Assembly: GCA_964626015.1 (NCBI GenBank)
Contig: CAZVCC010000033.1
Coordinates: 1 to 36,257 of the forward strand
Reading direction: 5' to 3'
Length of the DNA stretch: 36,257 nt
From: CAIKZJ01 sp964626015
GTDB lineage: Bacteria; Bacteroidota; Ignavibacteria; Tepidaquicellales; Tepidaquicellaceae
This document shows positions 27,401 through 35,396 of this stretch, in pieces (position 1 is the first letter of the stretch; every line of letters begins with the position of its first letter). The notes below the pieces were generated by a model. The model was not told the DNA's origin, did no database searches, and saw only the letters and a list, made by a program, of their open reading frames with translations. Position numbers and translations under genes: made by a program.

Positions 27401-28287
27401 TGATTAGAAAAATTATACTGACACTGGTAATGATAATATCAGTGTCAGAAGTTTTTTCTCAGACGGATATTCTGAGGGAAAATATTGAAAAAATTATAAC
27501 GGATAAACGAGCTGTTGTTGGCGTTGCAATATGTTCTGAAGATGGTAATGACACTTTATCTATAAACGGAACCGAAAGATTTCCGATGCAAAGCGTTTAT
27601 AAATATCATCTTGCTCTTTCAGTTTTGAATCTTGTTGAAAAGGGAAAGATTCAACTTATAGACAAAATTGTAATCGGGAAAGAAGATCTGCTTCCCTATT
27701 ATAGTCCGATTAGAGAAAAATATCCAGAGGGAAATGTGGAGCTGTCAATAGATGCGCTTATACGATACGCAGTATCCGAAAGCGATAATGTTGCATGTGA
27801 CTTACTGTTCAGGCTTGTTGGCGGACCGGCAGTTGTGAATGATTTTTTGTATTCACATGATATTAGCAGTATTTCAATAGCTGCTACAGAAGAAGAAATG
27901 CATAAGAGCTGGGATGTACAGTACCAAAACTGGTCAACACCAAGAGCGGCAGCAGAATTACTTTTTAAATTCAAAAACAAAAAGATACTAACAAGCACGT
28001 ATGAATATTTATGGGAAGTAATGACAGAAACTAAAACAGGACCAAAAAGATTAAAAGGACTATTACCAAATGGAACGGTAGTCGCCCATAAAACGGGAAC
28101 AGGACCTGAGAATAAAGATGGTATGACAAGTGCAACAAATGATATAGGAATAGTTGTGTTACCTAATGTTAATAGTTTTGCTATAGCAGTATTTGTTTCA
28201 GATTCCTACGAAACAATGGAAACTAATGAAGAAATTATTGCTAAAATATCAAGAGCTGCTTACGATTATTTTCTTAAGAAGAAATAA
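27400..28287 (+). CDS. Class A beta-lactamase, subclass A2-like (PER/VEB/CepA-type)
   Basis: This 295-residue periplasmic serine hydrolase has a signal peptide ending F-S-Q at about 19-21. The class A motifs are all present: S65-V-Y-K68 (catalytic Ser and Lys), S128-D-N130, an omega-loop Glu at 164 in A-T-E-E-E-M-H-K, and K231-T-G233. The segments Q-Y-Q-N-W-S and R-L-K-G-L-L-P-x-G-T-V-V-A-H-K-T-G-T match subclass A2 enzymes such as PER, VEB and CepA. It should hydrolyse penicillins or cephalosporins; the spectrum cannot be read. I start at ATG 27400, which overlaps the preceding stop by one base; an upstream in-frame start would lose the signal peptide. No mobile element is nearby, so it looks intrinsic. 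Confidence 0.92.
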   Translation: MIRKIILTLVMIISVSEVFSQTDILRENIEKIITDKRAVVGVAICSEDGNDTLSINGTERFPMQSVYKYHLALSVLNLVEKGKIQLIDKIVIGKEDLLPYYSPIREKYPEGNVELSIDALIRYAVSESDNVACDLLFRLVGGPAVVNDFLYSHDISSISIAATEEEMHKSWDVQYQNWSTPRAAAELLFKFKNKKILTSTYEYLWEVMTETKTGPKRLKGLLPNGTVVAHKTGTGPENKDGMTSATNDIGIVVLPNVNSFAIAVFVSDSYETMETNEEIIAKISRAAYDYFLKKK

Positions 28288-28300
28288 AACGTGTATGAAT

Positions 28301-30564
28301 TTATCTCAGTTTAATTCTTGCATCCAAAATCTTTGACTTATTCCTGTTTGGTGAAAATACNNNNNNNNNNNNNNNNNNNNNNNNNNNNNNNNNNNNNNNN
28401 NNNNNNNNNNNNNNNNNNNNNNNNNNNNNNNNNNNNNNNNNNNNNNNNNNNNNNNNNNNNTCAGTTTAATTCTTGCATCCAAAATCTTTGACTTATTCCT
28501 GTTTGGTGAAAATACAAACGGGTTTAAATCTATCTCAGAGAACTCCGGAAAATCAGTAACAAGCTGAGAAAGTTTAAGAATATTCTCTTCAATAAATTCA
28601 AAATCAACTGATTTCTTTCCTCTGATACCTTTTAGAATCTCATAACTCTTGATTGATTTAATCATTGACTGAGCATCGAAATCAGTAAGCGGTGCAACTC
28701 TGAATTTAACATCTTTGAACACTTCGACAAATATACCTCCGAGTCCGAACATGAGTAAATGACCTGCCTGTTTATCTTCGAAAGCACCGAGTATTGTCTC
28801 AACGCCATCCTCAATCTTTGTGAAAGGCTGGAGTATAAATCCTTCAAGTTTGCTATCAATACCTTTTTCTTTCAGACCTGCAATTATCCTACTCTCAACA
28901 TTAATCAATTCCTCTTCGTCCTGAATATTCAACACAACTCCACCCACATCAGATTTATGCACAAGTTCTCTTCCGAAGACTTTAGCCACTACAGGAAAAC
29001 CAATTTGATTAGCGTCATAAATAGACTGCTGAACATTTCTTGAGATTTTGGTTTCAACAATTGGCATTTCGTAATGATTCAAGATATCATACACATCGTT
29101 AAAATCAAGATATACGTTACCTGTTTTGTATTTTTTAATAATACTTTTAACACCTTTGCTGTTAACATTGAATTTCTTAATAGCACCGTCCTGTACTTCC
29201 TTATGCTTCTTATATTTCAGCATTTCACCTATTGCCCATGCGGCTTTCTCGGCACTGTTAAATACAGGCGGGCGTTCAGGAGCAACTTTTGCAACATCAG
29301 CAATTATTTCATCCTGAGACATTACCACAACGATTGCACACTTACCGCTTTTATTAGCCGCTTCGCATAAATTCTTTGTTATCTCGACTGTATCGTACAT
29401 CAAAGGCGGACCGAGTATTAAAATACCGGCATCGACATTTTCATCCGCGAGCATTATTTCAGCGGCTTTGCCGTATACCTGAGCATTTGCGGGAGGAAGC
29501 AAGTCAACAGGATTATTAACTGATGCTTCGGGAAGGACTATTTCCCTTAATTTACTCTTTGTGTTTTCAGAAAGATTAACTACATCGAGCACACATTTAT
29601 CCGCCTCATCAACGGTAAGTATTGCAGGACCACCTGCATTAGTAAGAATACCGACTCTATTACCGGCAGGAAGTTTTGCTCTGTCAAAAGCTTTTGCAAG
29701 ATTGAACATATCTTCGACTGAATCAACTCTAATAACGCCTGACTGTTCAAAAAGAGTCTGAGCAATTGTGTCAGCACTCGCAAGAGCTCCAGTATGAGAC
29801 GAGGCAGCCTTCATACCTGCGGATGTTCTTGCTGCTTTTATTGCTATAACAGGTTTATGTTTAGTAACATCCCTGCAGATATTCAGAAATTCTTTTGAGT
29901 CATAGAAGGATTCAAGATATGCAGTAATAACTCCAACGTCCTTATTGGTTTTCCAGTATTCAATAAGGTCGTTTTCCGAAACGTCGGCTTTGTTTCCGAT
30001 ACTAAGAAACTGAGAAAACCCGATATCGAACTTCTCAATAATCTTTAATACAGCAGCTCCGAGAGCTCCGCTTTGTGAAACAAATCCAATTCCGCCTGCA
30101 ACGGGAGTTCCTTTAATAAACGTACCATTCATCAGTACATCACTCTTTGTATTAATAATGCCCATGCAATTCGGACCGACCAAACGCATACCATATTTCT
30201 TAACCTTAGACATTAAATCCTGTTCGAGTGTAACACCTTCTTCACCTACTTCTTTAAAGCCTGCCGTAATTACTATTACGGAATCAATATTCTTGTCTTT
30301 GCATTCATCAATTGACTGCAGGACTAAATTCTTGCCGAGCATTATAACTGCAAGGTCAACAGCATCTTCAATATCTGATAATGATTTATAGCATTTCAAA
30401 TCATGAATAGTATCTGCTTTTGGATTAATTGGGTAAAGTTTACCTTTATACCCAAATTTCAGTAAGTTGCCAAGCAGTTCATACCCAAGCGTTCCTTCTT
30501 TTGAAGAAGCACCTACAACGGCTATAGATTTCGGATAGAAGAATTTATTAAAGTCAGTATTCAT
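28301..30564 (-). CDS. Acyl-CoA synthetase, ADP-forming (alpha-beta fusion), 3' end broken by a scaffold gap
   Basis: This enzyme makes ATP and a free acid from acyl-CoA and ADP, or the reverse. It has a CoA-binding domain (I-A-V-V-G-A-S-S at about 14-21), a succinyl-CoA-ligase-like domain with the phospho-His H257 in S-S-H-T-G-A, and a C-terminal ATP-grasp domain with the second transfer His in V-H-K-S-D-V-G-G-V. The 100 N plus a 55-bp exact duplicate interrupt the last codons. Removing those 155 bases restores an ending D-A-R-I-K-L-R then TAA at 28301-28303 and a 702-residue protein, the normal length for the family. It follows its GNAT-fused paralogue by 12 bases. The acyl substrate (acetyl, propionyl or branched) is unknown. 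Confidence 0.88.
28306..28360. repeat. 55-bp exact duplicate, left edge of gap
   Basis: These 55 bases abut the N run on its left and are identical to 28461-28515, which abut it on the right. The most likely cause is two contig ends overlapping by 55 bases that a scaffolder failed to merge. It is not a biological repeat. Confidence 0.9.
28361..28460. other. Assembly gap, 100 N
   Basis: Exactly 100 N, a conventional placeholder for a gap of unknown size. Because the flanks are identical 55-mers, the true gap is probably negative (an overlap), and no sequence is missing. Confidence 0.97.
28461..28515. repeat. 55-bp exact duplicate, right edge of gap
   Basis: Second copy of the 55 bases at 28306-28360. 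It encodes the true C-terminal residues of the ADP-forming acyl-CoA synthetase in the correct frame, running from F-S-P-N-R-N-K-S to A-R-I-K-L. Confidence 0.9.
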
Positions 30565-30576
30565 AAGTAGTATTTT

Positions 30577-33273
30577 TTAATTTATATTATCCAATGGTTT
30601 TGATACTTCGACTAAAGATGAGCGGGGGTCAAAATCAATGTTGAAACCTCTCTTTTCGAAAACAGCAATCATACGCTTATTATCGGAAGTTGTTTGTGCA
30701 ACGATTCGCTTCAAGCCCCATTTCTTAGCAATCTCAAAACAGTAGTCCGTTAAAAGTCCACCTAAGTCTTTGTTCTGGAATGAATCCATAATTAATATTG
30801 CGTATTCAACATTTTCATGGTCAGGGTCAGCAATTAATCTTCCGACACCGATTAATTTTCTTTTTCCATTCTCGACTATTTCGGCGACAATAGCGAGTTC
30901 CCTATCGTAGTCAATGTAACAATATCGAGCGGCAACTTCATGCGAATCCCATTGAAAGAAGAACCTGAACCTTGAATAGATTGATTCTTTAGAACAGTTC
31001 GCGAGGAGTTCAATCCACATTGGTTCGTCTTCAGGTTTAATAGGTCGGAACGTTACTTCCTTTCCGTCGTTTAATTTAATCTTTCTGATATACTCATCCG
31101 GATAGGGTTTAATAGCGAGATGATTGTAATCATGTTCACCGTAAGCAGACAGTGATTTATCAACCACAACTCTTGCGTCGAGTGCAATAGCACCTTCACT
31201 GTGTGCAAGCAACGGATTTATATCAAGTTCAGTAATTTCCGGGTAGTCGGCTGCAAGATATGATAGTCTAATAAGAGTTTCGATAAGCACATCCAGATTT
31301 ACTGGTTTACTGCCTCTATAACCTTTGAGCAAAGGAAATATTTTAAGAGACGCAAGCATATTATAGGCGAGGCTTTCGTTCAGAGGAGGGAAACCAATGA
31401 CCCTATCTTTAAACAACTCAGCGCCCGTTCCACCCATACCGACCATTATAACAGTGCCGAATGTCTCGTCACGTTTAATTCCAAGAATAAGTTCCACAGA
31501 ATCTTTAAACTTAATCATCTTTTGAAGTGATACACCATCAACCTTTGCATCCGGTAATTTCTCCTTAATATTGTTCATCATTCTGACGTAAGCTGCTGAA
31601 AGCATTTCATAATCTTCAATATTCAGGACAACTCCGCCGACATCAGACTTATGCGAGATATCCTGTGAATCCACTTTCATAACTAAGGGATAGCCGACGA
31701 TTTCAGCAGATTTTTTCAAATCTCTTAACGCTGTTACTTTGTATGGTTTAGATGCGGTAATTCCATAAGCTTCAAGAATAGACTTTGATAAACTTTCAGA
31801 AAGGATGTTTGTTTTATCGGGTATCAACGAATCAAAACTGAATCTAAGTTTATCTCGGTCTGGAGAGAATTTTACGTTTATATCCTCGGGTGTTTCATAA
31901 AGCAGTTCAAGGTTTCTCGAATAAGTAACGAGTTTCATAAAAGCACGAACTGCCTGTTCAGGAGTTGAGTAAACAGGAATTCCATTATCATTCAGTATTC
32001 TGACTCCTTCTTTAATCTTTTCACCTCCGAGGAATGCAGCAAGAAGAGGTTTCTTATGAGCTTCAGTTATCTTACTCAATTCAGAAGCCGCTGCGGCAGG
32101 ATTAGTCATTGCCTGAGGAGTTAGAATAACAAGAACAGCATCAATAGTTTTATCTTCAAACAAAATCTGTGCGGCTTTTGCTATTCGTTTAGAGTTAGCA
32201 TCCCCGAGAACATCGACCGGATTCCCTTTTGACCAGTAAGGAGGAAGACTTTCGTTTAGTTTTTTATATGTCTCATCGCTAAGCTGAGCAAGAATTCCAT
32301 CTTCGGCTATAAGCGCATCCACAGCCATAACGCCCGGACCGCCTGCATTTGTGACTATTCCCAGCCGCGCACCTTTAGGGATTCTGTTTCTGCCAATCAG
32401 CTCTACAACATCAAATATTTCTCCAATATCAAAAACTCTTGTAACTCCCATTCTTTTGAAGGCAGCATCATAAATAGCATCTTCGGCAGCCATAGCACCT
32501 GTATGGGAAGCGGCAACTTTAGCCGATTCGGGAAATCTGCCTGCTTTATAAGCAACAATAGGTTTGGTACGTGCGAACGAACGTGCAGCAGTCATGAACT
32601 TTCTTGCCTGCCGAACAGACTCAATATAAAGCACTATTGATTTCGTTTTGTCGTCTTCACCTATGAAGTCTATAAGGTCTGAATAATCGACATCGAGAGT
32701 ATTTCCGATTGAAATAAAGTATGAGAAACCTATTTTCTTCTCAATAGCCCAATCAAGGACTGATGTACACAATGCACCCGATTGGGAAATAAAAGCTATA
32801 TTCCCTGATTTAGGAATACCCGATGCAAAGCTTACATTAAGATTAAGACTTGGAACGATAATCCCGAGACAATTCGGACCGAGGATTCTTAAGCCGTTAT
32901 ACTTTTTAATACATGTTTTAATTCTTTCTTCGAGTTCGTGTCCTTCGGCACCGATTTCTTTGAAACCTGCGGACATGATTATAATATTTCTTACCCCAGA
33001 TTCACCAGCCGTCTCAACCACATCGGGCACTTCTTTTGAAGCGTTACAAATTACTACGAGGTCAGGAACTTTGGGCAGGCTGCTTAAGCTTTTATAGCAA
33101 GGAATACCAAAGACAGCTTCGGCATCAGGATTCACGGGATACACAACACCTTTAAATCCGCTTCCGACGAGGTTTGTAACGACTTTTCCGCTGACGCTGT
33201 TTGGATTAATGGATACACCAGTAATAGCAATTCTACGGGGATTAAAGAAACTATCTAATTTATGGACACCCAT
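30577..33273 (-). CDS. ADP-forming acyl-CoA synthetase fused to a GNAT acetyltransferase (Pat-like architecture)
   Basis: From ATG 33273 this protein has 898 residues. Residues 1-460 are the CoA-binding and succinyl-CoA-ligase-like domains, about 490-715 an ATP-grasp domain with S-H-K-S-D-V-G-G-V, and about 735-895 a GNAT domain with T-F-R-P-I-K-P-E-D and the acetyl-CoA loop Q-N-K-D-L-G-G. This is the layout of protein lysine acetyltransferases Pat/PatZ. Those usually lack the phospho-His of true synthetases, but here H257 in A-S-H-T-G-A is present at the same number as in the neighbouring paralogue. It may therefore be an active synthetase joined to an acetyltransferase. The shared numbering also supports the ATG over a TTG at 33306. 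It is the first gene of a two-gene unit. Confidence 0.88.
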   Translation of the reverse strand: MGVHKLDSFFNPRRIAITGVSINPNSVSGKVVTNLVGSGFKGVVYPVNPDAEAVFGIPCYKSLSSLPKVPDLVVICNASKEVPDVVETAGESGVRNIIIMSAGFKEIGAEGHELEERIKTCIKKYNGLRILGPNCLGIIVPSLNLNVSFASGIPKSGNIAFISQSGALCTSVLDWAIEKKIGFSYFISIGNTLDVDYSDLIDFIGEDDKTKSIVLYIESVRQARKFMTAARSFARTKPIVAYKAGRFPESAKVAASHTGAMAAEDAIYDAAFKRMGVTRVFDIGEIFDVVELIGRNRIPKGARLGIVTNAGGPGVMAVDALIAEDGILAQLSDETYKKLNESLPPYWSKGNPVDVLGDANSKRIAKAAQILFEDKTIDAVLVILTPQAMTNPAAAASELSKITEAHKKPLLAAFLGGEKIKEGVRILNDNGIPVYSTPEQAVRAFMKLVTYSRNLELLYETPEDINVKFSPDRDKLRFSFDSLIPDKTNILSESLSKSILEAYGITASKPYKVTALRDLKKSAEIVGYPLVMKVDSQDISHKSDVGGVVLNIEDYEMLSAAYVRMMNNIKEKLPDAKVDGVSLQKMIKFKDSVELILGIKRDETFGTVIMVGMGGTGAELFKDRVIGFPPLNESLAYNMLASLKIFPLLKGYRGSKPVNLDVLIETLIRLSYLAADYPEITELDINPLLAHSEGAIALDARVVVDKSLSAYGEHDYNHLAIKPYPDEYIRKIKLNDGKEVTFRPIKPEDEPMWIELLANCSKESIYSRFRFFFQWDSHEVAARYCYIDYDRELAIVAEIVENGKRKLIGVGRLIADPDHENVEYAILIMDSFQNKDLGGLLTDYCFEIAKKWGLKRIVAQTTSDNKRMIAVFEKRGFNIDFDPRSSLVEVSKPLDNIN

Positions 33274-33373
33274 ATCTGAATAGAATATTAATTTAAAATC
33301 TATCAAAAATAATTCTTTCGATTTGTAAAAGAAATGGAATAAAAAATGAATATAATAATTATTATCTTGTTAA

Positions 33374-34165
33374 ATGGCAAAATTAAAAAATACTACAGTA
33401 TATTCGTGGAATGTGAACGGGCTCAGAGCAGCTCATAAGAAGGGTTTTCTTGACTGGATGAAAGCTGCAAAACCTGACATACTTTGTCTTCAGGAAACTA
33501 AAGCACACTTTGAACAACTGCCGGGTGAGCTGAAGGAAATAAAAGGGTACACATCGTATTTTCATTCTGCAAAGAAGAAGGGATATTCAGGTGTTGCAGT
33601 TTATACAAGGATGGAACCGATAAATATTTCGATAGGAATAGGAAATGATTATTATGATGATGAAGGCAGATGCATCATACTTGAATTTAAAGATTATGTA
33701 CTGGCGAATTGTTATTTTCCAAACGGAGGTAGAGGACCTGAGAGAGTAAGATACAAGCTTGGTTTTTATGATGAGCTGTTTTTCCTTCTGCAGAGAAAAT
33801 ACTTTTCGAGAAAAGGAGTTATAGTAACAGGAGATTACAACACAGCACACAAAGAAATAGATTTGGCAAGACCAAAACAGAATGAAACGAACTCCGGGTT
33901 TCTGCCCGAAGAACGTGAATGGATAGACAAGATTATCAATCTCGGTTACACGGATGTCTTCCGTGAATTCAACAAAGAGCCGGAGAACTACACATACTGG
34001 GACACGGTTACAAGAGCACGGGAAAGGAACGTCGGCTGGAGGATAGATTACTTTATGGTATCAAACAGTTTTGTTAAGAATATTGCTAAAGCTAACATAC
34101 ATGCAGATGTACAAGGAAGCGATCACTGTCCAGTATCAATTCAGATTAAAAATAATAAAGGTTAA
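33374..34165 (+). CDS. xthA: Exodeoxyribonuclease III
   Basis: This 263-residue protein is an AP endonuclease and 3'-5' exonuclease that acts in base excision repair. Its residues fit the exonuclease III family: N13 and N15 in W-N-V-N-G, E41 in L-Q-E-T-K, the G-D-Y-N catalytic motif with D154 and N156, W-R-I-D-Y-F near 222-227, and D250-H251 in G-S-D-H-C-P. Length is normal. It is transcribed away from the acyl-CoA synthetase pair, with about 100 bases between the two starts for divergent promoters. The stop codon TAA at 34163-34165 lies inside the left arm of a perfect hairpin. Confidence 0.95.
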   Translation: MAKLKNTTVYSWNVNGLRAAHKKGFLDWMKAAKPDILCLQETKAHFEQLPGELKEIKGYTSYFHSAKKKGYSGVAVYTRMEPINISIGIGNDYYDDEGRCIILEFKDYVLANCYFPNGGRGPERVRYKLGFYDELFFLLQRKYFSRKGVIVTGDYNTAHKEIDLARPKQNETNSGFLPEEREWIDKIINLGYTDVFREFNKEPENYTYWDTVTRARERNVGWRIDYFMVSNSFVKNIAKANIHADVQGSDHCPVSIQIKNNKG

Positions 34166-34187
34166 TTGCTTTACAGCAATTAACCTT
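34158..34187 (-). terminator. Perfect 13-bp hairpin overlapping the xthA stop, terminator for the minus strand
   Basis: 34158-34170 pairs perfectly with 34175-34187 around a 4-base loop. On the minus strand the stem is followed by a TATTATTTTTAA stretch, so it fits an intrinsic terminator for the leftward DUF948/YtxH unit. On the plus strand no T run follows, so it may act on xthA mRNA only as a 3' stabilising hairpin. Confidence 0.75.
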
Positions 34188-34215
34188 ACAAAATACATAT
34201 AAAGAGTGTGAGAGA

Positions 34216-34767
34216 TTAGACTCTCTTCATCTCTTCAAGTTTCTTTCTGACTTCATTCAGTTCTTTATTTATATCGTCGTATTCTTTTTCAAGTTCATAA
34301 TCGTTATCGCTTCCCGCATCAAACAGCAGTTCATCATCGTGTTTGATAAAATGTTTCCCGGGTCGTTTGGATTTCCAAGTCTCTGAGAAGACCTTAATAC
34401 CTTTAACGATTGCCGAAAATGCTGTAATAGTGTCAATAATAGGCGGCTCAGCTTTTCTGACGATTTTGTCTTTGAAATCAACAACGTCATCGATAGCAGT
34501 TTTTACTTTTTCAACTGCTTTAGTTAAATGAACAACATTATCGTCAACTTTATCGGCAATTTTGTTTACCCTTTGAATCAATACTTTTGTATCATCGATT
34601 AAAGGATCAACCTTAACCTTGAACTTGTTAAACTCATCCTGCAGAGTCTCGACCCTTTGCATGAGGGACTTTACATAAGCGGACAATGCAAAGACTGCAA
34701 AAATAAGTACGACAAAGAGAATAATCTGAATAATTACAGAAACAATATTTAAGACTTCGAGTGTCAA
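34216..34767 (-). CDS. DUF948-like membrane-anchored coiled-coil protein
   Basis: This 183-residue protein has one N-terminal membrane helix (about 8-32) followed by a long helical region with heptad-like V, L and I spacing (about 36-105), and an acidic, charged C-terminus that ends in another short coiled coil. That fits DUF948/YtxG-type proteins, often found beside YtxH. It starts with TTG 34767: an in-frame TAA lies two codons upstream, and any later Met would delete the membrane helix. It begins 16 bases after the YtxH gene. The role is unknown; in Bacillus, ytxG and ytxH belong to general stress operons. Confidence 0.75.
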   Translation of the reverse strand: MTLEVLNIVSVIIQIILFVVLIFAVFALSAYVKSLMQRVETLQDEFNKFKVKVDPLIDDTKVLIQRVNKIADKVDDNVVHLTKAVEKVKTAIDDVVDFKDKIVRKAEPPIIDTITAFSAIVKGIKVFSETWKSKRPGKHFIKHDDELLFDAGSDNDYELEKEYDDINKELNEVRKKLEEMKRV

Positions 34768-34783
34768 TTTTTAAAATTTAAGA

Positions 34784-35203
34784 TTAAATACCTTTGGATT
34801 TTTCGTCTTTGTACGCATCAACACCCGCTTTGAAAGCATCTTTGATTCTTTCGCTTTCAACGGTGATTTTTTCCTTAGCTACACCGAATTTTTCAGTGGC
34901 TTTGGTTTTTGCATCGCTAAGAACCGAATTAGCATCGTCGAGAAGTGAAGTTGCTTTTTCTTTAGCATCCTTAATAATCTGTTCGGATTTTTTCTTACCG
35001 TCGTTAATAAGGTCGCTTGCTTTAGACTTAGCAATCTTCATATACTCTGAAGTATCGTCTATGAATTCATCCTTCTTGATTCGAATATCGTTTCTTAATT
35101 CTCTTCCTGCCTTAGGTGCGTATAGCAATGCAACAACAGCACCAACGATTCCTCCAGCTAAAAAGCCCATCATAAGACCTTTAGCCATTTTGTTTTCTTC
35201 CAT
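34784..35203 (-). CDS. YtxH-domain membrane protein
   Basis: This 139-residue protein starts with a glycine-rich membrane helix (G-L-M-M-G-F-L-A-G-G-I-V-G-A-V) and the diagnostic L-Y-A-P-K-A-G-R-E-L-R motif at about 27-37. The remainder is a long amphipathic helix rich in K, A, D and E, similar to LEA-like or apolipoprotein-like stress proteins. It has the clearest Shine-Dalgarno in the window (AGGAG, about 6 bases before ATG 35203). A 10-bp inverted repeat lies about 45 bases upstream. It is first in a two-gene unit with the DUF948-like gene. A stress role is inferred from family context only. Confidence 0.83.
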   Translation of the reverse strand: MEENKMAKGLMMGFLAGGIVGAVVALLYAPKAGRELRNDIRIKKDEFIDDTSEYMKIAKSKASDLINDGKKKSEQIIKDAKEKATSLLDDANSVLSDAKTKATEKFGVAKEKITVESERIKDAFKAGVDAYKDEKSKGI

Positions 35204-35245
35204 TTTAATCTCCTGTATTTAAGTTAATGATTAATCTTCACTTAT

Positions 35246-35281
35246 GCGGTAATTACAAACATGTAGTATTATAATTACTGC
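35246..35281. promoter_or_regulatory. Inverted repeat upstream of the YtxH gene
   Basis: GCGGTAATTA at 35246-35255 is mirrored by TAATTACTGC at 35272-35281, ten pairs with one G-U and a 16-base spacer. Its place 43-78 bases before the YtxH start fits an operator or a hairpin in the 5' leader. The rest of 35204-35396 shows no gene. This is a weak call made on symmetry alone. Confidence 0.3.
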
Positions 35282-35396
35282 TTAAGTTATATTAAAATAT
35301 CAATATAATTAGGATTAATCAATATATAAAATTATGTAGGGGAAATTGAGTACCCTTATTTCAGTTCCAATTTAAAAAACAAAAGTCCATTATTAT

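Noticed and set aside
27400..28287. Recently acquired mobile resistance gene
   Set aside because: No insertion sequence, integron or transposon ends nearby, similar AT-rich composition, and tight coupling to a lineage-typical T9SS gene.
28306..28515. Flanking 55-bp direct repeats as target-site duplications of a mobile element
   Set aside because: They abut an N run exactly on both sides, lie within a coding region, and collapsing them restores a normal-length protein, which points to a scaffolding artefact.
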